64,000 bases of DNA from Rheinheimera sp. A13L (GTDB lineage Bacteria; Pseudomonadota; Gammaproteobacteria; Enterobacterales; Alteromonadaceae): the NCBI RefSeq assembly GCF_000217935.1, contig NZ_AFHI01000009.1, positions 1 to 64,000 on the forward strand, read 5' to 3'. Position 1 is the stretch's first letter. Each line of letters begins with the position of its first letter. Position numbers and translations under genes: made by a program. The notes under the pieces are model-generated. The model had not been told where the DNA came from and made no database searches. It saw only the letters and a program-made list of their open reading frames with translations. Positions 29,149-36,937 of this stretch are shown piece after piece.

Positions 29149-29508
29149 ATGAGCAAAGTTAGCCAAAACATTATCAAGCAACTTGAAGACGAACAGTTAA
29201 AAACTGACGTGCCAGCATTTGGCCCAGGTGACACTGTAGTTGTTCAGGTTAAAGTGAAAGAAGGTGACAAAACCCGTCTGCAGGCTTACGAAGGCGTAGT
29301 TATCGCCAAACGTAACCGTGGTCTGCATTCAGCTTTCACAGTTCGTAAAATTTCCAACGGCGAAGGTGTTGAGCGTGTATTCCAGACGCACAGCCCTATG
29401 ATTGACAGCATTACGCTGAAACGCCGTGGCGCAGTCCGCCGTGCCAAGCTTTACTACTTACGCGATCGTTCAGGTAAATCAGCGCGTATCCGCGAAAAGC
29501 TTAACTAA
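29149..29508 (+). CDS. rplS: 50S ribosomal protein L19
   Basis: L19 lies at the subunit interface of the 50S particle. The 119-residue sequence contains [13 protein letters not shown], the family motif [14 protein letters not shown] and C-terminal [15 protein letters not shown]. It is the last gene of the rpsP operon, closed by a strong terminator 10 bp downstream. Confidence 0.98.
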   Translation: MSKVSQNIIKQLEDEQLKTDVPAFGPGDTVVVQVKVKEGDKTRLQAYEGVVIAKRNRGLHSAFTVRKISNGEGVERVFQTHSPMIDSITLKRRGAVRRAKLYYLRDRSGKSARIREKLN

Positions 29509-29517
29509 GCGACTGGA

Positions 29518-29547
29518 AAGGCTGACCTTGTGTCAGCCTTTTTTTAT
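29518..29547 (+). terminator. Terminator of the rpsP operon
   Basis: AAGGCTGAC (29518-29526), loop CTTGT, GTCAGCCTT (29532-29540), then TTTTT. It is a classic intrinsic terminator. Confidence 0.93.
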
Positions 29548-29695
29548 TCGCAGCCATCCCTGGCGCTTACCCTTTGGGCCAATGCTTCGCATTGTTAAAA
29601 ATTGATCCTGACAATTTTTTATTCGCAGCCATCCCTGGCGCTCACCCTTTGGGCCAATGCTTCGCATTGTTAAAAATTGATCCTGACAATTTTTT
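29546..29695. repeat. 75-bp tandem duplication made of minihairpins
   Basis: Two direct copies (29546-29620 and 29621-29695) differ at one base only: T at 29568 versus C at 29643. Each copy contains four small inverted repeats: GCCA/TGGC with loop TCCC, CCC/GGG with loop TTT, AATGC/GCATT with loop TTC, and AAAATTG/CAATTTT with loop ATCCTGA. The architecture and loop sequences resemble the hairpin chain at 1-430. The duplicate carries a false in-frame extension of the downstream gene. Confidence 0.9.
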
Positions 29696-29711
29696 GGTCT
29701 GTAATGTGACT

Positions 29712-30314
29712 ATGCATACTGAACTGCAAGATGATTTAGTAACCGCACTCGAAGCTTTCCTGTTGTCCAGACAAGGAGAGATCAGCGAGCAGGAATTGCT
29801 GCATCAATTAAAAGCCTTTTTCCCCGAACCTCGCAGCCTCGCTGTTGATTCTTTGTTATTCCAGCAACACTTTATTCTTTATCATCATTTGTTTGTACTG
29901 CAGGCTCAGTGGCAGCAGGAGCAAGTGGCTTTATTGCATATTGGTTACGCCAAAGTGATAGTTTATACAGTCACGGCACTGCCCGACAATGCCATGGCTT
30001 TATGGCAAGAGCAACAGGACAAAGCGGCTTATTATCTGGATTGGCAAAATATGCGGGCAATGACGGATGATAAATTGCAGACGGTATTGGATGAGTTCTG
30101 GAAAAAGCTGGCGTTGTACCAGCAGAATAAAACGCTCGATACCGCAGTGTTGCAAAAAAAATGGCAGTTGGTTCGGCCTTATTCAGTGGCTCAGCTGAAA
30201 AAAAACTACCGGCAGCAGGCACTGCGTTTGCACCCGGATAAAGGCGGGGATGCTGCGGCTTTTCAGCTGTTGCAGCAGGAATACCAATGGTTGCTGGCTG
30301 AATTTTCGTCCTGA
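29712..30314 (+). CDS. DnaJ-related protein
   Basis: This 200-residue protein has an N-terminal DNAJ_related-type region (helical, about residues 1-110) and a C-terminal J-domain fragment with the HPD motif in QALRLHPDKGGDAAAF near residue 177. HPD is the DnaK-stimulating tripeptide, so a co-chaperone role is inferred. I set the start at the ATG at 29712. The frame continues upstream to 29574, but that part is the 75-bp repeat translated twice and shows no gene-like constraint. The ribosome-binding site is weak. Confidence 0.78.
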   Translation: MHTELQDDLVTALEAFLLSRQGEISEQELLHQLKAFFPEPRSLAVDSLLFQQHFILYHHLFVLQAQWQQEQVALLHIGYAKVIVYTVTALPDNAMALWQEQQDKAAYYLDWQNMRAMTDDKLQTVLDEFWKKLALYQQNKTLDTAVLQKKWQLVRPYSVAQLKKNYRQQALRLHPDKGGDAAAFQLLQQEYQWLLAEFSS

Positions 30315-30346
30315 ACCATAGTTTAACTAGCCTGTTTAACTTTGGG

Positions 30347-30393
30347 TTTATCAACTACTTAGCTTTATCAACTTCTATGCTTAGTTGATAAAG
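30347..30393. promoter_or_regulatory. Operator-like repeats before the exporter gene
   Basis: TTTATCAACT occurs at 30347-30356 and 30364-30373, and its inverse AGTTGATAAA at 30383-30392. The last two form a perfect 11-bp inverted repeat (CTTTATCAACT / AGTTGATAAAG, 9-bp spacer). It is placed 50-95 bp upstream of the ThrE-type gene; a regulator site is inferred. Confidence 0.45.
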
Positions 30394-30441
30394 CCCACTA
30401 CAATAGCTGTATTGTGTTGCAACGCGACAAAGGGCCCAACA

Positions 30442-31668
30442 GTGGATTCTGCCAGTTTTATTGAAAAACGCCGTTTTATCGTCAAGCTTGGCAAAATGCT
30501 GCATAAGTTTGGTACACCTGCTTATCGTTTGGAGGCGCACTTACAGGAAGTGGCACAGCTGCTGAAAATTGGTGGTTCTTTTGCTATTACGCCTACAGTG
30601 CTGACTTTTGTGCTCTGGATCCCTGGCGATGAAAATGAATACACTCACATCTCCCGGGTGACCCCAGGCGAACTGGATTTAGGTGCCTTATCTTATACGG
30701 ATGAACTGGTGGATGCACTTGCCAGCAGTAAACTCACCTTACAGGATGTAAATCTGCGGCTGGACCAAATAGCTGCAGCCCCAAATCCCTATTCCCGCTG
30801 GGCCACTTTTGCTGCTTTTGGCGCTTCAAGTGGTGCTTTTTCTATGCTGATGCGAGCCAGTTGGCATGATGTGTTCTGGGCGACAGTGCTTGGTCTTATC
30901 GTGTATTTGTTTGTGCTCTGGTCGATGAAATCACGCCGTGTTGCCCATATGCTGGAGCCACTGGTGGCTCTGGTTTCAGCGCTGCTGGCTACTTCTGTGG
31001 CTGTTTATCTGGATCCGATGATCAATGTGCCCCTGGTGGTATTGTCTTCCATTATTGTATTTATTCCAGGCCTGGCTTTAACCCTGGGATTAGCAGAGCT
31101 GGCGGCCCGCCATCTGGTATCCGGCACAGCCAGGGTGATGGATGCAGTGATGCTGTTGTTTAAGCTGTATTTTGGTGCCTTTTTAGGGGTCGCTTTAGGT
31201 CAGGTGTTATTTGGCCAGATCCCTCCGCAAATCGCGCCTTCAGTGCCACAATGGACCAGTTGGCTGGCCGTCGCTATTTTATGTGGCAGCTTAGTGGTGG
31301 TATTCAAAGCAAGGCTGAAGCATGCGCTTTGGGGATTAGCCTCTGGCTTTATCGCCTATGCGGCCAGCTTGTGGGGCGCTTATTACCTTGGACTGGCATT
31401 GGGGGCTTTTGTCGGTGCTTTTGCGGTAGGTTTATACGGTAATTTGTTTAACCGACTGATGAATGCCCCAGCTAGTATTGTTTCTTTGCAGGGCATGATA
31501 GTACTAGTGCCAGGCAGTAAAACTTATATGGGTTTAAATGCTTTTGTTTCAGGGCAACAAATGGTGTCCACTGAACAATTAGGTCAGCAAACCTTCTTGA
31601 TTTTTATGTCGCTGGTGGCAGGATTTATTTTTGCTAATGTGGCGTTGCCACCACGAAAGGCGTTGTAG
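30442..31668 (+). CDS. Threonine/serine exporter family protein (ThrE)
   Basis: This 408-residue membrane protein fuses the two ThrE halves: a larger N-terminal domain with a soluble stretch and five or so helices (to about residue 240), and a smaller C-terminal domain with another four to five helices (from about 260). Corynebacterium ThrE exports threonine and serine by proton antiport; other members export other small acids. I chose GTG at 30442, which AAGGG precedes by seven bases. The frame opens earlier at 30385, but that region holds operator-like repeats. Confidence 0.83.
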   Translation: MDSASFIEKRRFIVKLGKMLHKFGTPAYRLEAHLQEVAQLLKIGGSFAITPTVLTFVLWIPGDENEYTHISRVTPGELDLGALSYTDELVDALASSKLTLQDVNLRLDQIAAAPNPYSRWATFAAFGASSGAFSMLMRASWHDVFWATVLGLIVYLFVLWSMKSRRVAHMLEPLVALVSALLATSVAVYLDPMINVPLVVLSSIIVFIPGLALTLGLAELAARHLVSGTARVMDAVMLLFKLYFGAFLGVALGQVLFGQIPPQIAPSVPQWTSWLAVAILCGSLVVVFKARLKHALWGLASGFIAYAASLWGAYYLGLALGAFVGAFAVGLYGNLFNRLMNAPASIVSLQGMIVLVPGSKTYMGLNAFVSGQQMVSTEQLGQQTFLIFMSLVAGFIFANVALPPRKAL

Positions 31669-31732
31669 CAGAGCAGTTTTATTGCGCATAGCCAAAGTAA
31701 TTGACGTTACAGCACAATGACAGGCAATTAAG

Positions 31733-31776
31733 ACACCAGAAGCATAGTTAAGTTGTGTGACTGGTGTGATACTTTT
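31733..31776 (+). terminator. Weak terminator-like inverted repeat
   Basis: ACACCAG (31733-31739) and CTGGTGT (31761-31767), with a 21-base loop, precede GATACTTTTT. It may end the exporter transcript. The long loop makes this uncertain. Confidence 0.35.
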
Positions 31777-31833
31777 TATTGACGAGAAAGCGCAGTCAAC
31801 AAAGCTGCAGCTTCAAGTACTAGGGGAATAAAA

Positions 31834-31852
31834 AGCTGCGATTAACGCAGCT
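31834..31852 (-). terminator. Terminator of the HTH-REC gene
   Basis: AGCTGCG/CGCAGCT with loop ATTAA (31834-31852). On the - strand the hairpin is followed by TTTTTATT. The stop codon of the regulator gene lies in the loop. Confidence 0.75.
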
Positions 31853-32420
31853 CTTGTAACAGCTTCTCTAAGCGGTCTTTTAAGTCGCTAAATAGCAGAG
31901 GTTTACGCATCAGTTGAACTGTGTCGGGTAAACCGCTGCCAGCTGCAATTTCTGCATCAGTTAAAGCTGTCACTACAATAATTTTCATATTCTCGTGGCG
32001 TGGAGATAACTTCAGTTCACGGATCATCTGAAAACCATCCAGTTCAGGCATCTGCAAATCTGAGATCAGAATTTGTGGTGCCCATTCGCCAATTTTTAAT
32101 AAACCAGCTATACCGTTGGTGACTGACTGCAAACTGATAGGTAAACCCCAGGATTCAATTTGCAGGCTGTAAAGTTGTTTCAGTAGTTCATCATCCTCTG
32201 CCAAGAGAATGCGAACTGAATTATCAACAGGTTGAGTCTGATTTTTCAGCAGAAGGCGTTCGACAGAAGATTGGGTCACACGACGATGACCACCAGGAGT
32301 TTTCCAGGCGTCCAGAGCACCTTTCTCAACCCACAACTGCACGGTGCGCAAAGAAACACCAAGTAAATCAGCAGCTTGTTGAGTCGACAATAAAGGTTCT
32401 GTGTGTTTACTTTTGTTCAT
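31842..32420 (-). CDS. Excisionase-type HTH / response regulator fusion
   Basis: This 192-residue protein has an N-terminal MerR/excisionase-type winged HTH at residues 10-58 (STQQAADLLGVSLRTVQLW, KTPGGHRRVT) and a C-terminal receiver domain at about 70-190. The receiver is complete: acidic pocket AEDD, phospho-acceptor Asp in ILISDLQMPELDG, Thr in VVTALTD and Lys in MRKPL. DNA-binding domain first and receiver last is the reverse of OmpR/NarL regulators. No histidine kinase gene is adjacent, so it is an orphan. Confidence 0.85.
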   Translation of the reverse strand: MNKSKHTEPLLSTQQAADLLGVSLRTVQLWVEKGALDAWKTPGGHRRVTQSSVERLLLKNQTQPVDNSVRILLAEDDELLKQLYSLQIESWGLPISLQSVTNGIAGLLKIGEWAPQILISDLQMPELDGFQMIRELKLSPRHENMKIIVVTALTDAEIAAGSGLPDTVQLMRKPLLFSDLKDRLEKLLQELR

Positions 32421-32525
32421 ACAGGTTAATGGGTATCATATTTTGTATTTTTATCAATTCTAGACGAGAACACAGGTCGCTGTCACTTTATTTTTTGTGA
32501 TTTTCAACCGCTTTTTTTTCACTTA

Positions 32526-32873
32526 TCACTCCTGACCCTTTGACCTGAAAGGCAAAATGGTAGCACAGGGCTTTTGCTGCGGTTTTTGCGTCGTGCATAA
32601 CTGCTCCAGGGCATCCTGCATCCGGCTCATTTCCGACAACATGAGCTGATAGGCTCTGGTTAACCGGACCAGAGGGGCTTTATATCTCAGCTGTTCTGAC
32701 TGTAGCCTGAACAAGGTTTGCTGAATGGCCTTTCTTCCCCTGTCGTCACTTTGCGCATCAATAAGCTCCTGATTCAATTTTTTCTGTAACTCATCCAGTG
32801 CCGTTGGGTTCTGTTTTGCCATGCTGAGTAACTCATCAAAATCGGGCAGCGGTGAAAAAGGGGGAGCAGCCAT
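32526..32873 (-). CDS. DUF3135-like protein
   Basis: This 115-residue helical, hydrophilic protein opens PPFSPLPDFDELLSMAKQNP, matching the opening of DUF3135 proteins in gammaproteobacteria. The middle is predicted coiled coil with many Gln/Leu. There is no signal peptide or catalytic motif. Function is unknown. It is separated by 105 bp from the HTH-REC gene downstream and may be transcribed with it. Confidence 0.7.
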   Translation of the reverse strand: MAAPPFSPLPDFDELLSMAKQNPTALDELQKKLNQELIDAQSDDRGRKAIQQTLFRLQSEQLRYKAPLVRLTRAYQLMLSEMSRMQDALEQLCTTQKPQQKPCATILPFRSKGQE

Positions 32874-33073
32874 AAGCCAGCCTATACAGAGTTAAAGTGG
32901 GTTAAGTTTTAGTGTAGACCATCCAGTTCTGACCGTTGTTCCTGTGGCATTAGCACTAAATACAAAGTTTGATCTGAGCCAAATTGATTAAATGGCATGG
33001 TTGTAACGAATATTGTACGAGTTTTGTTTTTGCTGGATTTGTTTGCTTTCCTTGTTTTGTTTGGCTTTAAAGG

Positions 33074-33102
33074 TTGACTTGTTTGTGTTTGGTTTTTAAT
33101 AT
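33074..33102 (+). promoter_or_regulatory. aroF promoter P1
   Basis: TTGACT (33074-33079), a 17-bp spacer and TAATAT (33097-33102): each hexamer is one base from consensus. Confidence 0.7.
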
Positions 33103-33132
33103 GCCTGTATTCGTAATTAATTAAATACGTGT

Positions 33133-33150
33133 TGTAAATATAAGTTTACT
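33133..33150. promoter_or_regulatory. TyrR box upstream of aroF
   Basis: TGTAAA-N6-TTTACT matches the TyrR consensus TGTAAAN6TTTACA with one mismatch in the last base. Its right half doubles as the -35 (TTTACT, 33145-33150) of a second possible promoter whose -10 is TATCAA (33168-33173, 17-bp spacer). TyrR binding would block that promoter and lie just downstream of P1. Confidence 0.75.
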
Positions 33151-33221
33151 GGTGTTCTGCTTGCATTTATCAAGTAAAAACCGGCGCTTTGGCAACGCAT
33201 GATGCAAACAGGAGCATAAAA

Positions 33222-34304
33222 ATGAGCAAGATTGTTGATGATTTACGTATAGTCTCGGAGCAGTTATTAAGCCCGCCAGCCGTATTAAAGCAGGCCTTAC
33301 CTTTATCTGGCGCAGGTTCTGATTTTATTCAAAAATCCCGTCAGGAGATTGCAGATATAGTGCATGGCCGCGATCCACGTTTACTGGTGATCACTGGCCC
33401 TTGTTCTATTCATGATCCGGTGTCAGCTATGGATTACGCCCGCCGCCTGAAACAGCTGCAACTGCAATTCAGAGATACGCTGTACATTGTGATGCGGGTG
33501 TACTTTGAAAAACCCCGCACTACGGTTGGCTGGAAAGGTTTTATTAACGATCCTCATCTGGATGACTCTTTTGATCTGGAAACGGGTTTAACCAAAGGTC
33601 GCCGTTTACTGCTGGATTTAGTTGAGATGGAATTGCCAGCCGCAACTGAAGCTTTAGACCCTATTAGCCCACAGTATCTGTCTGATTTAATCAGCTGGGC
33701 AGCCGTAGGTGCCCGTACTGTGGAATCACAGACTCACCGTGAAATGGCCAGCGGTTTGTCGATGCCAGTTGGTTTTAAAAATGGCACTGACGGTAATTTA
33801 AATATTGCACTTAATGCACTGCAATCAGCCGCCAGTGGCCACAGCTTTATTGGTATCAACCAAAAAGGTCAGGTGTCTCTGGTGCAAACAGCAGGTAACC
33901 CGGACGGTCATGTCATTTTACGGGGTGGCGTGAAACCTAACTATGACGAAGACAGTGTGCAGGCGGCTTTAACTGCACTGCGTAAACATGGTTTACCTGA
34001 AGGTTTGGTGATTGACTGCAGTCATGGTAATTCCAGCAAAGATCACAACAGACAAGGCATTGTGGCTCAGTCAGTGATTGAACAACGCATCAAAGGCAAC
34101 AAAGCTATTATAGGTATAATGCTTGAGAGCCATATTCATGCTGGCCGTCAGGATTTAGTCGATGGTAAAGCTGAACTCTATGGCGTATCAGTGACGGACG
34201 CTTGTATTGACTGGGCAAGTACAGCTGGATTATTGGCTGGCCTGGATCAACAGCTGTCATCCCAAAGAGCGCCCGAACAATCTTCACGTGAAGTTGCGGC
34301 CTGA
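33222..34304 (+). CDS. aroF: 3-deoxy-7-phosphoheptulonate synthase (Tyr-type)
   Basis: This type I DAHP synthase catalyses entry into the shikimate pathway by condensing phosphoenolpyruvate with erythrose 4-phosphate. The 360-residue protein shows GPCSIHDP (about residue 56), KPRTTVGWKG and CSHGNSSKDH. Assignment to the Tyr-regulated isoenzyme rests on the adjacent tyrA and the TyrR box, as in E. coli aroF-tyrA. AGGAGC lies eight bases before the chosen ATG. It ends 9 bp before tyrA. Confidence 0.94.
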   Translation: MSKIVDDLRIVSEQLLSPPAVLKQALPLSGAGSDFIQKSRQEIADIVHGRDPRLLVITGPCSIHDPVSAMDYARRLKQLQLQFRDTLYIVMRVYFEKPRTTVGWKGFINDPHLDDSFDLETGLTKGRRLLLDLVEMELPAATEALDPISPQYLSDLISWAAVGARTVESQTHREMASGLSMPVGFKNGTDGNLNIALNALQSAASGHSFIGINQKGQVSLVQTAGNPDGHVILRGGVKPNYDEDSVQAALTALRKHGLPEGLVIDCSHGNSSKDHNRQGIVAQSVIEQRIKGNKAIIGIMLESHIHAGRQDLVDGKAELYGVSVTDACIDWASTAGLLAGLDQQLSSQRAPEQSSREVAA

Positions 34305-34313
34305 GAGTTACAG

Positions 34314-35468
34314 ATGAATGACGTTGTAAGTAAATCAGCGAAAGACGATCCGATGGCAGCTCTGCTGCCGCTGCGTCAGCAAATCGACGAGCTGGATAGC
34401 CAACTGGTGGAGTTGTTGGCCAAAAGAGCGGCAGTGACAGCTGAAGTAGGGCGGGTGAAGCAGCAGTATGCCTTACCTTTATATGTGCCTGAACGTGAAC
34501 AAGCTTTAATTAAAGCCCGCCGTCAGCAAGCTGAAGATGCAGGTGTTTCTGCTGATCTGATTGAAGATGTATTACGCCGTGTGATGCGTGAGTCGTACCA
34601 GACTCAGGAAGCTGGTTTTGTCTGCTGTCGCCAAAGCGGCGATAAAGTGGTGGTAGTGGGTGGTGCCGGTGCTTTAGGCAAACGTTTTGTCAGTTTATTT
34701 CAGCGATCTGGTTATCAGGTTGAGGTACTGGAACAAGACAACTGGCATCAGGCTCAGGCTATGATCAAGGGCGCTGCTTTGGTCTTAATAGCTGTGCCTA
34801 TAGCAGTCACCGAACAGGTGATCGAGCTATTACCACAGCTGGATGCAGATACTGTGCTGGCTGACTTAACCAGTACCAAAACCGGGCCTCTGAACGCCAT
34901 GCTGAAAACACACAGCGGCGCTGTAGTGGGTTTACATCCTATGTTTGGCCCTGATATCAGTAATATCGCCAAACAAGTGGTTGTCGTTAGTCATGGCCGC
35001 GATTTAGAAAACTATCAATGGCTGATACAGCAACTTAAGGTGTGGGGCGCTGTACTGACTGAAAAATCAGCGCAGCAACATGATGAGTTGATGCAACTGA
35101 TCCAGGCCATGCGCCACTTCAGCTCTTTGGTGTACGGTGTGCATCTGGCTGAAGAACAGGCTGATTTACAGCAATTGCTGGAGTTAAGTTCACCTATTTA
35201 CCGGCTGGAGCTGGCGATGGTAGGGCGCTTGTTTGCGCAAAATGCCGAGCTGTATGCTGATATTATGTTGTCTTCCAGCGCAGTCACGGGGTTGTTGCAA
35301 AGGTATCAGCACAGGTTTAATCAGCTATCACATTTATTAGCTGCGGGTGACAAAGCAGGGTTAATGGCGGAGTTCGCCAAAGGCCAGCAATTTTTTGGAC
35401 CCTTAGCCGACCAATTCCTGCAGGAGAGCCGTCGTTTGTTACAAAAAGCCTCAGATGAGCGCAGCTAA
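34314..35468 (+). CDS. tyrA: Chorismate mutase / prephenate dehydrogenase
   Basis: This bifunctional enzyme of tyrosine synthesis has 384 residues. The N-terminal AroQ chorismate mutase covers about residues 15-95 (LRQQIDELDSQLVELLAKR). The NAD-binding dehydrogenase starts with VVVGGAGALGKRF near residue 105, and HPMFGPD near 206 is the prephenate-site motif. Cotranscription with aroF is likely from the 9-bp gap. A terminator follows at 35504. Confidence 0.96.
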   Translation: MNDVVSKSAKDDPMAALLPLRQQIDELDSQLVELLAKRAAVTAEVGRVKQQYALPLYVPEREQALIKARRQQAEDAGVSADLIEDVLRRVMRESYQTQEAGFVCCRQSGDKVVVVGGAGALGKRFVSLFQRSGYQVEVLEQDNWHQAQAMIKGAALVLIAVPIAVTEQVIELLPQLDADTVLADLTSTKTGPLNAMLKTHSGAVVGLHPMFGPDISNIAKQVVVVSHGRDLENYQWLIQQLKVWGAVLTEKSAQQHDELMQLIQAMRHFSSLVYGVHLAEEQADLQQLLELSSPIYRLELAMVGRLFAQNAELYADIMLSSSAVTGLLQRYQHRFNQLSHLLAAGDKAGLMAEFAKGQQFFGPLADQFLQESRRLLQKASDERS

Positions 35469-35503
35469 AGTATTAGGCTGTTAAAACACGAACTACTGCG
35501 AAA

Positions 35504-35534
35504 GAGCCAGCAACTAAAGCTGGCTCATTTCTTT
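35504..35534 (+). terminator. Terminator of aroF-tyrA
   Basis: GAGCCAGC (35504-35511), loop AACTAAA, GCTGGCTC (35519-35526), then ATTTCTTT. Confidence 0.85.
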
Positions 35535-35586
35535 ATGGCGCTTTACACTCAAATTCCAAGAATACTGATACTTATCTGGAAAGTCA

Positions 35587-36285
35587 TTGATTTCACTTTG
35601 GTTTGGTAAATTTCTAAAACTTATTAAATACCTGATTATTCTGGCTTTAAGCCTGGTGCTGATCTTTGCTTTTGTGCCTGTCCCTGTCACTGGCGTGATG
35701 ATAGAACGGCATATTCAGGCCATGTGGAGCTCCCAGAAAAACTTTGATTTACAGCACAAGTGGGTCGCTTTTGAGCACATCTCGTCAGCAATGAAACAAG
35801 CGGTAGTGGCTGCTGAAGATCAAAAATTTCCGGATCATTATGGCTTTGATACCGAAGCTATCGAAAAAGCGCTGGCCTATAACAGCAGGGGACAGAAAGT
35901 GCGAGGTGCTTCTACCATCAGTCAGCAAACAGCAAAAAATGTATTTTTATGGACGGGCCGCAGCTGGTTTCGCAAAGGACTGGAGTTGGTGTTTACCGGC
36001 CTGATTGAGTTGGTATGGGGTAAAGAACGAATTCTGGAAGTGTATTTAAACAGTGTGGAGTTTGGTCCAGGGGTGTTTGGAGTGGAAGCTGCCGCACAGA
36101 AGTTTTTCAAGCGGCCAGCCAGTAAGTTGAGTCGTCATCAGGCAGCGCTGTTAGCCGCTGTGTTGCCCAATCCGCTGCGTTTTAAAGTGCAAGACCCTTC
36201 CCCTTATATGTATAAACGCCAGCAATGGATTTTAAAGCAGATGGGACAGTTGGCCCCGATAGAACAACGTTTAGCCGATAATTAA
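35587..36285 (+). CDS. mtgA: Monofunctional biosynthetic peptidoglycan transglycosylase
   Basis: This membrane-anchored GT51 enzyme polymerises lipid II into glycan strands without transpeptidation. The 232-residue protein has an N-terminal TM helix (about residues 13-33), the catalytic EDQKFPDH (first glutamate, about residue 78), [16 protein letters not shown], and [17 protein letters not shown]. The start is TTG, with GGAAAG upstream; no ATG precedes the TM helix. Confidence 0.94.
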   Translation: MISLWFGKFLKLIKYLIILALSLVLIFAFVPVPVTGVMIERHIQAMWSSQKNFDLQHKWVAFEHISSAMKQAVVAAEDQKFPDHYGFDTEAIEKALAYNSRGQKVRGASTISQQTAKNVFLWTGRSWFRKGLELVFTGLIELVWGKERILEVYLNSVEFGPGVFGVEAAAQKFFKRPASKLSRHQAALLAAVLPNPLRFKVQDPSPYMYKRQQWILKQMGQLAPIEQRLADN

Positions 36286-36419
36286 ACTAGTATGACTTTT
36301 TTATGACTCAGGTATGACTATTCGATGAAGATTTCTGATTTTTAACGCTTTTTCGATGCAAACTTTGTTCAGGCTGTTTAGGATCCGGCGCAACTGAAGA
36401 GTTGAAGCGGAGTTTAATC

Positions 36420-36623
36420 ATGGGCAAAAGAACATCTGAATTTATGCGCTCTGTGCATATAAAAACTATCCAGGCCGGTTTACAGCAAGGTAAACCCATA
36501 GAAGAGGCAGAACAGCATTTGCGTTTTGTTGGTGTCTGTGAAGATGAGCTGATGGATTTGCTGCTGGAAGCGGGTTATACCCCTGAACAACATGCGGAGC
36601 TGGCTACTTCAGAACACTGCTGA
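36420..36623 (+). CDS. Small conserved-looking protein, unknown function
   Basis: This 67-residue cytoplasmic protein begins MGKRTSEFMRSVHIKTI. The ATG has GGAG eight bases upstream, and codon use resembles its neighbours. It is acidic towards the C terminus (CEDELMDLLLEAGY), probably helical, with two cysteines and no known motif. It lies alone between mtgA and a decarboxylase gene. I do not recognise the family. Confidence 0.6.
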   Translation: MGKRTSEFMRSVHIKTIQAGLQQGKPIEEAEQHLRFVGVCEDELMDLLLEAGYTPEQHAELATSEHC

Positions 36624-36937
36624 GTTTCAGCGGCGGTAAGCTGGATTTTGTCGGTATAAAAATGCAAAAAAGCAGGGACTGCATGCAGTCCCTGAATGTC
36701 TGGGTATAGAACAGGAATAGAGCTGCGTCTTGCTGCAGCCATAGTTAAGGTGGCTAATATCTGTGTCAGTTCTGTGACAATCCCCAGTTCCCCCGCTGTG
36801 AATACGTATTCAAATTGTGGTTTCAGCTCAAATTTGGCTAATTTGCGATTTTTCTGCAGGAAAAACAGGTCGGATTAGAGGAATTTTCTGCAAAATAAAG
36901 TATCCTTTGCCCACTTTTAACCGGCTTGGGGTACTCC
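36624..36937. other. Intergenic region with perfect palindrome
   Basis: This 314-bp gap precedes the decarboxylase gene. A 22-bp perfect palindrome (CAGGGACTGCA/TGCAGTCCCTG) occupies 36673-36694, with a run of six A residues upstream and no T-run downstream. It is therefore a possible leftward terminator or an operator. AT-rich DNA follows at 36800-36910 and may hold the promoter, but I cannot identify hexamers with confidence. Confidence 0.6.

Larger units (their letters stand above)
32874..33221. other. Intergenic region upstream of aroF
   Basis: This 348-bp gap separates the divergent DUF3135 and aroF genes. It is T-rich on the + strand between 33000 and 33100 and holds the aroF promoter and a TyrR-like box (listed separately). 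I see no small gene or RNA structure in it. Confidence 0.7.

Noticed and set aside
36696-36878. 60-codon frame upstream of the decarboxylase
   Set aside because: No ribosome site; the composition looks intergenic.
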